Source of the DNA: Cellulophaga sp. HaHaR_3_176
Lineage (GTDB): Bacteria > Bacteroidota > Bacteroidia > Flavobacteriales > Flavobacteriaceae
NCBI RefSeq assembly: GCF_019021925.1
Contig: NZ_CP058990.1
Span: 860,001-924,000, forward strand
Direction: 5' to 3'
DNA length: 64,000 bases
Shown: positions 25,780-34,829 of the stretch, piece by piece
Layout: each line of letters opens with the position of its first letter
Position numbering within the stretch: the first letter of the stretch is position 1
The notes under the pieces: model-generated
What the model was told of the DNA's origin: nothing
The model's database searches: none
The model's input: only the letters and a program-made list of their open reading frames with translations
Program-made: the position numbers and the translations under genes

Positions 25780-26808
25780 TTATGTATTAATTACATAGCG
25801 TGCTTTTGCAGTAACGCTCTGGTCTGTAAATTTTTCTTCTTTATATTTTAGATATCCAACAATGCCAATCATTGCTGCATTATCTGTACAATATTCAAAT
25901 TTAGGAATGTAAGTTGTCCATCCTAAATCTTTCTCTGCATTTTCAAGAGCTTTTCTTATGCCTGAATTAGCAGAAACACCACCGCCAATTGCTATTCTTT
26001 TAACACCTGTTTTTTTAACCGCTTTTTTAAGCTTGGTCATTAAAATATCAACAATAGTATATTGAATAGAAGCACAGATATCATCTCTGTTTTCTTCTAT
26101 AAAATTCGGATTTTCTTTAGTTTGTTTTTGGATAAAATAAAGAATGCTAGTTTTTAACCCGCTAAAACTAAAATTCAGGTCGTCAACTTTGGGCCTAGGA
26201 AAGGGAAAAGCTTTTGGGTTTCCGCTTTGAGCATATTTATCGATTAAAGGGCCGCCAGGGTAAGGTAAACCTAGTATTTTAGCACTTTTGTCAAAAGCTT
26301 CACCAACAGCATCATCGAGTGTTTGTCCTAAAATATCCATTTTAAAATAATCTTTAACGAGAACAATTTGTGTGTGTCCACCACTAATGGTCATTGCTAG
26401 AAAAGGAAATGTTGGAGTTTTGTTATTTTCTTCTTCAATAAAATGAGCTAAAATATGCGCTTGCATGTGGTTAACCTCTATTAATGGTATGTTTAAACCC
26501 ATTGCTAATGACTTGGCAAAAGAGGTTCCAACTAATAATGAACCCATAAGTCCAGGTCCGCGTGTAAAAGCTATGGCGGATAACTCTTTTTTATCGATAT
26601 TTGCTTTGGCTAATGCTTGGTGAACTACGGGAACTATATTTTGCTGATGTGCTCTGGATGCCAGTTCAGGAACAACTCCACCATATTCTTCATGTATTTT
26701 TTGTGTTGCCACAACGTTACTGAGTCTTGTTTTGTTGCATAAAACGGCCGCAGATGTGTCATCACAAGAAGACTCGATAGCTAAAATATAAATACTGTTA
26801 TTTTCCAT
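25780..26808 (-). CDS. tsaD: tRNA N6-threonylcarbamoyl transferase TsaD
   Basis: The 342-residue enzyme transfers threonylcarbamoyl to A37 of ANN-decoding tRNAs, with TsaB, TsaE and TsaC. It has the start I-L-A-I-E-S-S-C-D-D-T, the metal-binding H114-M-Q-A-H118, the nucleotide loop G-G-G-V-S-A-N and C-T-D-N-A-A near the end. The frame stays open for another 33 codons upstream, but these encode a hydrophobic stretch that no TsaD has, and a consensus promoter lies inside that stretch. The ATG (or the ATG directly before it) chosen here fits the family. It heads the tsaD, tfoX-like, rsmE operon. Confidence 0.96.
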   Translation of the reverse strand: MENNSIYILAIESSCDDTSAAVLCNKTRLSNVVATQKIHEEYGGVVPELASRAHQQNIVPVVHQALAKANIDKKELSAIAFTRGPGLMGSLLVGTSFAKSLAMGLNIPLIEVNHMQAHILAHFIEEENNKTPTFPFLAMTISGGHTQIVLVKDYFKMDILGQTLDDAVGEAFDKSAKILGLPYPGGPLIDKYAQSGNPKAFPFPRPKVDDLNFSFSGLKTSILYFIQKQTKENPNFIEENRDDICASIQYTIVDILMTKLKKAVKKTGVKRIAIGGGVSANSGIRKALENAEKDLGWTTYIPKFEYCTDNAAMIGIVGYLKYKEEKFTDQSVTAKARYVINT

Positions 26809-26834
26809 CATAGATTGGAATAAAATTTGAAGTA

Positions 26835-26863
26835 CAAAGGTAAAACATAAAATCACTATCAAA
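26835..26863 (-). promoter_or_regulatory. Full Bacteroidota-type promoter of the tsaD operon
   Basis: On the minus strand TTTG (26860-26863), a 17-nt spacer and TACCTTTG (26835-26842) fit TTTG-N17-23-TAnnTTTG. It lies 26 nt before the tsaD ATG, which supports that start over the longer open frame. It also overlaps the uncertain 5' end of the tamB frame on the other strand. Confidence 0.72.
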
Positions 26864-26878
26864 AAGCTACTTAAAATA

Positions 26879-29800
26879 TTGGTCAGAACAATTTTGGTAA
26901 TTATCATTGCCTGTGTTGTTGCGACTTTAGTTTTTTCAATTCCATTTGTGCAAACAAATATCGCTTCTTATGCAACCAACTCTATAAATAAAGAGTTTGG
27001 TACCAATATATTTTTAGATAAAGTAAAGATATCACTAATAACATGGGATACTGATTTGAAAGGTGTTTATGTTAGAGATTACCAAAAGGATACACTTTTT
27101 TACATAAATAAGCTAAATACTTCTATTCTTAATATTGGTAATTTAATTAAGGGAGATTTAGAATTTGGTGCGATAAAAATCGAAGAGCTTAATTTTAAGC
27201 TAAAAACTTACAAAGGAGAAACAACAACAAATTTAAATGTTTTTGTAGATAAGCTAGATGATGGTAAGCCAAGAGAACCGGGTACACCACCTTTTATTTT
27301 AACAGCATCAGGTGTAACTATTGAAAATAGTGAGTTTAAATTAATTGATTATAATTTAGAGAATAGCGAGTCATTAAATTTTACTAATTTAAATATTAAT
27401 GCTGGCGATTTTAAAATTTTAGGCCCTGATGTGACTGCAGATATAGATAGGTTGTCTTTTGAAAGTAAAAGAGGTATTTCTGTAGAGCATATGTCAACTC
27501 TTTTTAAGTATACAAAAGAGAGAATGAATTTTGACTCACTAGTTATAGAAACAAAACAATCGAATATTAAAGGAGATTTAATGATGGACTATGGTCCTGG
27601 TGATTTTCTTAATTTTTTGAATAAAGTTAAATTCACAGCAGATTTTGTAGATTCTAAAGTAGCTTTTGATGAAATTAATAAATTATATGATCAATTCGGA
27701 GCAGGGAAAATCGCGTACTTTTCTTCAAATGTAACAGGTGTTTTAAATGATTTGACGGCAACCAATTTATTTTTAACATCAGAAAATACAGGTATAAGAG
27801 GTAATTTCAACTTTAAAAATCTTTTTAAAAGTAAACAACCTTTTGTGATGGAGGCAGATATTAGAAATATATCTACTAGTTATTATCAGTTAAGAAGCTT
27901 GATGCCGAATTTACTAGGTAAAACATTACCATCTTCTTTTGAGAAATTAGGAGAGTTTACAATAAGGGGGCAAGCAACAGTTACAGAAAACTCTATAAAC
28001 TCAAAAGTTAATATAAATACAGCTATTGGTAGTAGTTATTCAGATTTAGAGCTTACGGATATTAAAAAAATAGACAATGCATCTTATAAGGGGTTTTTCT
28101 CTTTAATAGATTTTGATTTAGGTTTTTTTGTTGGAAATGCAGATTTAGGTAAAACCTCTTTAGATTTTAATGTTGAGGGAAAAGGTTTTATAAAAGAAAC
28201 TTTAAATACTGAAGTAATAGGAGAGGTTTATGCGATAGATTTTAATAATTATAATTATAAAAATTTAAAAGTTTCTGGAGTCTTAAAAGATCAGCTATTT
28301 GATGGGCTTTTAGTGTCTAACGACCCCAACATACAGTTTACGTTTAAAGGATTGGCAGATTTTGCAGAAGAGCAAAACAATTTTAATTTTATAGCTTCAG
28401 TTGGGTATGCTGATTTTAATAAATTAAACTTTATAAAAGATAGCGTTTCTGTTTTTAAAGGAAATGTGAATATGGATATTACAGGTAATACCTTAGATGA
28501 TATTATTGGTGATATTAAATTTTCGAAAACAAGTTATCAAAACAAAAATGACACCTTTTATTTTGATGATTTTAAAATATCATCTTCATTTGAAAATGAT
28601 AGTGTAAGGTTGGTTGATATCAATTCTCCAGATATCATTACAGGTTATATGAAAGGGAGGTTTAAGGTAGCTGAGTTGGGTAGGTTAGCAGCTAACTCTA
28701 TTGGTAGTATTTATACTAATTACAAGCCATACGAAATTTCATCAGGTCAAAACTTAGCTTTTAATTTTAAAATTTATAATAAAATAGTAGAGGTGTTTTT
28801 ACCAGAAGTAGAGTTTGGTGCTAATACATTTATTAAAGGAAAAATTATTGCAGATCAAGGCGATTTTAAATTGATTTTTAAATCACCAAGTATACAGGCA
28901 TATGGTAACGTTTTAGATAGTTTAGATATTAAGATAGATAATAAAAACCCCTTGTTTAATACGTATGTTTCTGTTGCAGATTTATCTACTAGTTATTATG
29001 ATGTAAAAGATTTTAACTTAATTAATACAACTCTAAAAGATACTTTGTTTTTTAGAACAGAATTTAAAGGAGGAAAAAAATTTACCGATAAATTTAATTT
29101 AAACTTTTACCACACGTTTAATGAAAATAGAAAGTCTGTAATAGGATTGAAAAAATCTGATGTTAGTTTTAAAGGAAACTCATGGTTGTTAAATAAAAAT
29201 GGAGATAAAAATAATAAAGTTATTTTTAATAAAACATTAGATAGTGTAAACATTCAAGAAATTGTGATGAACAATGATTTGAATGAGCAAATTAGATTAA
29301 ATGGACAAATAGCAGATTCAACATATAAAGATTTGGAATTGGAGTTTAAAGCAGTTTCATTAAGTAAAATCACTCCAACTATTGATAGTTTAAAGTTAGA
29401 TGGTCGTATAGATGGAACGTTGCATATTAGACAAAAAGATAAAGTTTATAGACCGACATCTAATTTAGAAATAAAAGATTTTTCTGTCAATACTATTCGT
29501 TTAGGTGATATGATTGTTAATGCTTTTGGTAATAAAGACTTGACTAAAATAGCATTAAGTACACGACTTACAGATAATGGTGTAGATAAGTTAGATGTTA
29601 ATGGTAGTTTAGATATTAGTGGTAACTCTACCCAGGCAGATTTACTTGCTACATTTAACTCGTTTAGTTTAGAGCCCTTTAGACCATTAGGTGAGCCGGT
29701 TTTATCAAATATCAGAGGTTTTGTTTCAGGTAATGCAAGAGTGCAAGGGCGAATAGATAACCCTTCAATATCAGGCGTTTTAAACTTATCAAACGCAGGT

Positions 29801-31327
29801 ATCGGCATACCGTATTTAAATGTGGATTATGATTTTGGCTTTAATTCTCAAGTCGTTTTATCAGACCAAACATTTGACTTTCAGAATATACAATTAACAG
29901 ATGTATCTCAAAAAACGAAAGCAACTTTAAATGGTACGATCAATCATAGTTTTTTTAGAGATTGGAATTTAGATTTAAACCTAAATACAAATAAAGATCG
30001 ATTACTAATTTTAAATACAGGTTTTGAAGAAGATGTTTTATATTACGGGACAGGTTATTTAAATGGTTCAGGTAGAATTTACGGGCCAACAAAAGCATTA
30101 AGTATTGATGTAGAGGGGAAAACAGCAAGAGGTACCTCTCTGAAAATTCCGTTAAGTGATGTTGCGACAATAGGTGACTATTCATTTATAAATTTCATCA
30201 ATAAAAATGAAACAAAAGAAGATGAAAAGGCAAGAGAGTTAGAAAAATATGAAGGTTTAGAGCTATTTTTTGATTTAGATATTACACCAGATGCAGAAGT
30301 GGAAATTATAGTAGACCCAAAAACAAAGAGTAGCTTAAAAGGTACAGGTAGAGGTTTGATTTTAATGGAGATTAATACAAATGATAAATTTATAATGGAA
30401 GGTACCTTTGTAGTGGTTACAGGTGAGTACAATTATAAGTTTGGAGGTTTTATTGATAAAACTTTTTCGGTGGTGCCAGGTGGTACTATAAACTGGGAAG
30501 GAGATCCTTTAGATGCACAATTAAATATGCAGGCGGTTTATGCTTTAAACGCAAACCCAGCTCCTTTATTAGATAATGCTGGGTATACAAAAAGAATACA
30601 AACACAAGTAATTATAAATTTAAAAGAATCATTAGAACAGCCAGATATAAGCTTCGATATTGCTTTTCCGGGGGTGAGCTCATTAACTAAATCAGAATTA
30701 GAGTATCGTTTGCAAGATCCTACGGTTTTAGATAATAACGCCTTTTCGTTATTAGCTCAAGGAACATTTTTAAGTGAAACTAATGGAGGTATTAATCAAC
30801 AGGCATTAACGGGTAATTTGATTCAGTCTGCATCAGGTATTTTAAATTCGGTGATTGATAATAATGATGATAATGTAGATATAGGGTTCTCTTATGAACA
30901 GGGCAGTACAGGCACTTCAACATATCAAACAGAAAATAAAGCAGTTTTTAACTTCGCTACAAGTATTAGTGATAAATGGTTGTTTAGTGGTAGTTTAGGG
31001 ATACCTGTAGGAGGAGGAGATGGTATAAGTCAATCTGCTGTAGGTGGAGATTTTGAATTACAATATTTATTTAATGAAGATGGTAATTTAAGAGCTAAAA
31101 TATTTAATCGTGAAAACGAAATTCAGCAATTTGTGGGTGATGTTCAAGGCTACACTCAAGGTGTTGGTTTATCTTATCAGGTAGATTTTAATTCTTTTAG
31201 ACAACTTAAAAGAAAGCTATTTGCAAGAAAACCAAAAGAATCTAAAATAATGTCTGATTCTCTTCAAACAGAAATGGCAAAAGATAGTTTGATGAGAATT
31301 ATTTATAAGGATAGAAAAAATCCTTAA
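26879..31327 (+). CDS. tamB: TamB/YtfN-like translocation and assembly module (DUF490)
   Basis: The 1482-residue protein has one N-terminal membrane helix (about 5-22) and a very long repetitive beta-rich body. It ends in the conserved TamB C-terminal (DUF490) domain (about 1050-1430), including the G-x-x-x-L-x-G-x-G motif and W-E-G-D-P-L-D-A. TamB proteins form a hydrophobic groove across the periplasm and help lipid transport or outer-membrane protein assembly. The Bacteroidota form is usually about 1450-1700 residues. The only standard start codon in frame is the TTG used here. The 16 codons before it have no ATG, GTG or TTG but encode a basic segment typical of the cytoplasmic tail, so the true start may lie upstream. 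No tamA-like gene is adjacent. Confidence 0.92.
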   Translation: MVRTILVIIIACVVATLVFSIPFVQTNIASYATNSINKEFGTNIFLDKVKISLITWDTDLKGVYVRDYQKDTLFYINKLNTSILNIGNLIKGDLEFGAIKIEELNFKLKTYKGETTTNLNVFVDKLDDGKPREPGTPPFILTASGVTIENSEFKLIDYNLENSESLNFTNLNINAGDFKILGPDVTADIDRLSFESKRGISVEHMSTLFKYTKERMNFDSLVIETKQSNIKGDLMMDYGPGDFLNFLNKVKFTADFVDSKVAFDEINKLYDQFGAGKIAYFSSNVTGVLNDLTATNLFLTSENTGIRGNFNFKNLFKSKQPFVMEADIRNISTSYYQLRSLMPNLLGKTLPSSFEKLGEFTIRGQATVTENSINSKVNINTAIGSSYSDLELTDIKKIDNASYKGFFSLIDFDLGFFVGNADLGKTSLDFNVEGKGFIKETLNTEVIGEVYAIDFNNYNYKNLKVSGVLKDQLFDGLLVSNDPNIQFTFKGLADFAEEQNNFNFIASVGYADFNKLNFIKDSVSVFKGNVNMDITGNTLDDIIGDIKFSKTSYQNKNDTFYFDDFKISSSFENDSVRLVDINSPDIITGYMKGRFKVAELGRLAANSIGSIYTNYKPYEISSGQNLAFNFKIYNKIVEVFLPEVEFGANTFIKGKIIADQGDFKLIFKSPSIQAYGNVLDSLDIKIDNKNPLFNTYVSVADLSTSYYDVKDFNLINTTLKDTLFFRTEFKGGKKFTDKFNLNFYHTFNENRKSVIGLKKSDVSFKGNSWLLNKNGDKNNKVIFNKTLDSVNIQEIVMNNDLNEQIRLNGQIADSTYKDLELEFKAVSLSKITPTIDSLKLDGRIDGTLHIRQKDKVYRPTSNLEIKDFSVNTIRLGDMIVNAFGNKDLTKIALSTRLTDNGVDKLDVNGSLDISGNSTQADLLATFNSFSLEPFRPLGEPVLSNIRGFVSGNARVQGRIDNPSISGVLNLSNAGIGIPYLNVDYDFGFNSQVVLSDQTFDFQNIQLTDVSQKTKATLNGTINHSFFRDWNLDLNLNTNKDRLLILNTGFEEDVLYYGTGYLNGSGRIYGPTKALSIDVEGKTARGTSLKIPLSDVATIGDYSFINFINKNETKEDEKARELEKYEGLELFFDLDITPDAEVEIIVDPKTKSSLKGTGRGLILMEINTNDKFIMEGTFVVVTGEYNYKFGGFIDKTFSVVPGGTINWEGDPLDAQLNMQAVYALNANPAPLLDNAGYTKRIQTQVIINLKESLEQPDISFDIAFPGVSSLTKSELEYRLQDPTVLDNNAFSLLAQGTFLSETNGGINQQALTGNLIQSASGILNSVIDNNDDNVDIGFSYEQGSTGTSTYQTENKAVFNFATSISDKWLFSGSLGIPVGGGDGISQSAVGGDFELQYLFNEDGNLRAKIFNRENEIQQFVGDVQGYTQGVGLSYQVDFNSFRQLKRKLFARKPKESKIMSDSLQTEMAKDSLMRIIYKDRKNP

Positions 31328-31457
31328 TTCTATAATTTTTTGTTATAAATATGTTTTCATATTTAAATTTATCAACACTCTTTGTTACGAAAACGTTATA
31401 GCTTGACTCTGTTGTAAATAAAGGGATTAGACAGTTATTTTAATTCAAAAAGATTGC

Positions 31458-31465
31458 TATTTTTG
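31458..31465 (+). promoter_or_regulatory. -7 element of the pfkA-gapA promoter
   Basis: TATTTTTG matches TAnnTTTG and ends 15 nt before the pfkA ATG. No clear TTTG box lies upstream at the usual spacing. It falls inside the longer TTG-initiated frame, which supports the ATG start for pfkA. Confidence 0.45.
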
Positions 31466-31480
31466 TATTTTAAGAAATTG

Positions 31481-32467
31481 ATGAGTAGAGAGATAAAAAA
31501 AATAGGTGTTTTTACATCTGGAGGAGATTCCCCAGGAATGAATGCTGCAATTAGATCAGTAGTTCGTACCTGTGCCTATATGAAAATTGATTGTATGGGT
31601 ATTTACAGAGGGTATCAAGGTATGATTGAAGGTGATTTTAAACCGATGGATGCTCGTAGTGTTAATAATATTATTAACAAAGGGGGTACTATACTTAAAT
31701 CTGCTCGATCAATGGAATTCCAAACTAAAGAGGGGAGAAAAAAAGCATACGACCAACTTCAGGCCGCAGGCATTGATTCTTTAGTTGTAATAGGTGGTGA
31801 TGGTAGTTTTACTGGAGCTCTTATTTTTAACAAAGAATATAAAGTTCCAATTATAGGAATACCTGGTACTATTGATAATGATATTTTTGGCACAACCTAT
31901 ACTTTAGGTTTTGATACTGCTTTAAATACGGTTGTTGATGTTATAGATAAAATTAGAGATACAGCGAGTTCGCATAACAGACTATTTTTTGTTGAGGTTA
32001 TGGGAAGAGATGTTGGGCATATAGCATTAAATGCAGGTGTCGGAGCAGGAGCTGAAGAAATACTTATTCCTGAAGAAAATTTAGGATTAGAACGCTTGCT
32101 TGAATCTTTAAAACGAAGTAAACAATCAGGAAAATCATCAAGTATTGTTGTGGTTGCTGAGGGTGATAAAACAGGTAAAAATGTTTTTGAACTTAAAGAA
32201 TATGTAGAAGAGCATTTGCCAATTTATGATTGTCGAGTGTCTGTTTTAGGGCATATGCAAAGAGGAGGTTCGCCTTCTTGTTTTGATAGGGTTTTAGCTA
32301 GTAGAATGGGAGTTAGGGCTGTTGAAGCTTTAATGGAAGGAAAAACTAGCTTAATGGTAGGTATACAAGATAATAAAATAACGCTTACCCCAATTAGTAA
32401 GGCTATTAAAGGTCATACTAAAATTGATAAGGAACTTATGAGAGTTTCTGATATAATGACTGTATAA
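31481..32467 (+). CDS. pfkA: ATP-dependent 6-phosphofructokinase
   Basis: The 328-residue enzyme phosphorylates fructose 6-phosphate, the committed step of glycolysis. It carries G-G-D-S-P-G-M-N near residue 14 (ATP site), G-G-D-G-S near 104, the catalytic G-T-I-D-N-D motif and M-G-R-D-V-G-H. The ATG chosen is preceded by a -7 box; a TTG nine codons upstream adds a stretch unlike the family. gapA follows 26 nt later, forming a glycolytic pair, a common arrangement in Flavobacteriia. Confidence 0.96.
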   Translation: MSREIKKIGVFTSGGDSPGMNAAIRSVVRTCAYMKIDCMGIYRGYQGMIEGDFKPMDARSVNNIINKGGTILKSARSMEFQTKEGRKKAYDQLQAAGIDSLVVIGGDGSFTGALIFNKEYKVPIIGIPGTIDNDIFGTTYTLGFDTALNTVVDVIDKIRDTASSHNRLFFVEVMGRDVGHIALNAGVGAGAEEILIPEENLGLERLLESLKRSKQSGKSSSIVVVAEGDKTGKNVFELKEYVEEHLPIYDCRVSVLGHMQRGGSPSCFDRVLASRMGVRAVEALMEGKTSLMVGIQDNKITLTPISKAIKGHTKIDKELMRVSDIMTV

Positions 32468-32490
32468 TTTTAATTAATAAATAATAATAG

Positions 32491-33495
<1,005 letters not shown>

Positions 33496-33509
33496 TTTTT
33501 TAATTTAAG

Positions 33510-33555
33510 AAATCCTGAAAGTAATCACTTATGTTTGCTTTCAGGATTTTTTTTT
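33510..33555 (+). terminator. Rho-independent terminator after gapA
   Basis: AAATCCTGAAAG pairs with CTTTCAGGATTT around a 16-nt loop and is followed by a run of T. It ends the pfkA-gapA transcript before the kinase gene. Confidence 0.9.
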
Positions 33556-33570
33556 ATCACCTGAATATAT

Positions 33571-34434
33571 ATGATATTAATTGTAGATAGTGGCGCAACA
33601 AAGTCTGATTGGATTGCTTTAGATGAGAATTACCAAAGGTTATTTCTTACGCAAACTTTAGGGCTTAGTCCTGAGGTTTTAACAAGACCTGTTATTGAAG
33701 ACAGACTTGCTAATAATTTTGAGCTTTCAAAAAACAGCGAAAAAGTTACGCATTTGTTCTTTTATGGTGCTGGTTGTGGTACAGAAAGAATGCAGAATTC
33801 TCTAAAAGAAATTTTTAGTAGTTTTTTTCCGAATGCTATTTCAGAGGTTAGAGAAGATACGTATGCAGCTGTTTATGCAACAACTAATATTGGAGATCAG
33901 GGTATTGTTTGTATTTTAGGAACAGGATCTAATTGTAGCTATTATGATGGTGAAGTTCTTCATCAAAAAGTAGTTTCTCTAGGATATATTCCTATGGATG
34001 ATGGTAGTGGTAATTTCTTTGGGCGAAAATTAATTCGTGATTACTATTTCAATAAAATGCCAAAAGATTTAGCTGAAAAATTTACTTCAGAGTATAATTT
34101 AGAGGCTGATGTTATAAAAGAGAATTTATATAAACAACCCAACCCAAATACATACTTAGCAACCTTTGCTAGGTTTATTGTTGAAAACAAAGAGCATCCT
34201 TATTGTAAAGGAGTTATAGCTAAAGGTTTTCAGCAATTTATAAATAACTACGTTATGCAATTTGAGTTGGCTACAAAAGTGCCAATTTCGTTTGTAGGTA
34301 GTATTGCGTATTACTTAAGAGAAGAATTGAAAAGTACTCTAGAGCGCAATGATTTAGTTGTTGGTCAAATCAGGCAAAAACCAATTGATGGTTTAGTTGA
34401 GTTTCACCAAAGTAATCATAAAAAAACTATTTAA
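33571..34434 (+). CDS. BadF/BadG/BcrA/BcrD-type ATPase, N-acetylglucosamine kinase-like
   Basis: The 287-residue protein has an ASKHA fold: phosphate-1 motif V-D-S-G-A-T-K-S-D-W at the N-terminus, I-L-G-T-G-S-N (phosphate-2) in the middle and F-V-G-S-I-A-Y near the end. Its closest class is the GlcNAc kinase-like branch of the BadF family, which phosphorylates amino sugars, probably from peptidoglycan recycling. The true substrate is not shown by sequence. It begins 16 nt after the gapA terminator, and its end overlaps convergent ridA by 8 nt. Confidence 0.88.
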   Translation: MILIVDSGATKSDWIALDENYQRLFLTQTLGLSPEVLTRPVIEDRLANNFELSKNSEKVTHLFFYGAGCGTERMQNSLKEIFSSFFPNAISEVREDTYAAVYATTNIGDQGIVCILGTGSNCSYYDGEVLHQKVVSLGYIPMDDGSGNFFGRKLIRDYYFNKMPKDLAEKFTSEYNLEADVIKENLYKQPNPNTYLATFARFIVENKEHPYCKGVIAKGFQQFINNYVMQFELATKVPISFVGSIAYYLREELKSTLERNDLVVGQIRQKPIDGLVEFHQSNHKKTI

Positions 34435-34807
34435 CAGCAATCATACTAATTTCTACATTTACGAATTTAGGTAGATTAGCAACTTCAACGGTTTCTCTTG
34501 CAGGAGCTGTATTAGCATCAAAATACATAGCATAAACTTCATTTATTTGAGCGAATTGATGCATGTCACTAACAAATATTGATGCTTTAACAACATTTTC
34601 AAAAGTCATTCCTGCTTCAGTAAGAATGGCTTTTAAATTTTCCATAGACTGCTTTGTTTCTTTTTTTATATCACCTTCTATTAAATCACCAGTTTCTGGG
34701 TTTATTGGAATTTGACCTGATATATAAAGAGTGTTACCAGTTAAGACTGCTTGGTTATATGGACCGATAGGAGCAGGAGCTTTTGTTGTATTTATAATTT
34801 TTTTCAT
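34427..34807 (-). CDS. ridA: RidA family enamine/imine deaminase
   Basis: The 126-residue protein is a standard RidA: N-terminal A-P-A-P-I-G-P-Y-N-Q-A, the Y-I-S-G-Q-I-P core, and the conserved arginine in P-A-R-E-T-V-E-V that binds the substrate carboxylate. It hydrolyses reactive 2-aminoacrylate formed by PLP enzymes. It lies 22 nt downstream of lptD on the same strand, likely co-transcribed but functionally unrelated. Confidence 0.96.
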   Translation of the reverse strand: MKKIINTTKAPAPIGPYNQAVLTGNTLYISGQIPINPETGDLIEGDIKKETKQSMENLKAILTEAGMTFENVVKASIFVSDMHQFAQINEVYAMYFDANTAPARETVEVANLPKFVNVEISMIAVK

Positions 34808-34829
34808 AATAATAAATTAAAAGGTATTG

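Noticed and set aside
26812..26907. Longer tsaD reading frame with a hydrophobic N-terminus
   Set aside because: The extension is unlike any TsaD and contains a full consensus promoter for the gene, so the internal ATG is the start.
29446..30432. Several minus-strand frames within tamB
   Set aside because: They are shadows of a long AT-rich gene, with low-complexity translations and no ribosome sites.
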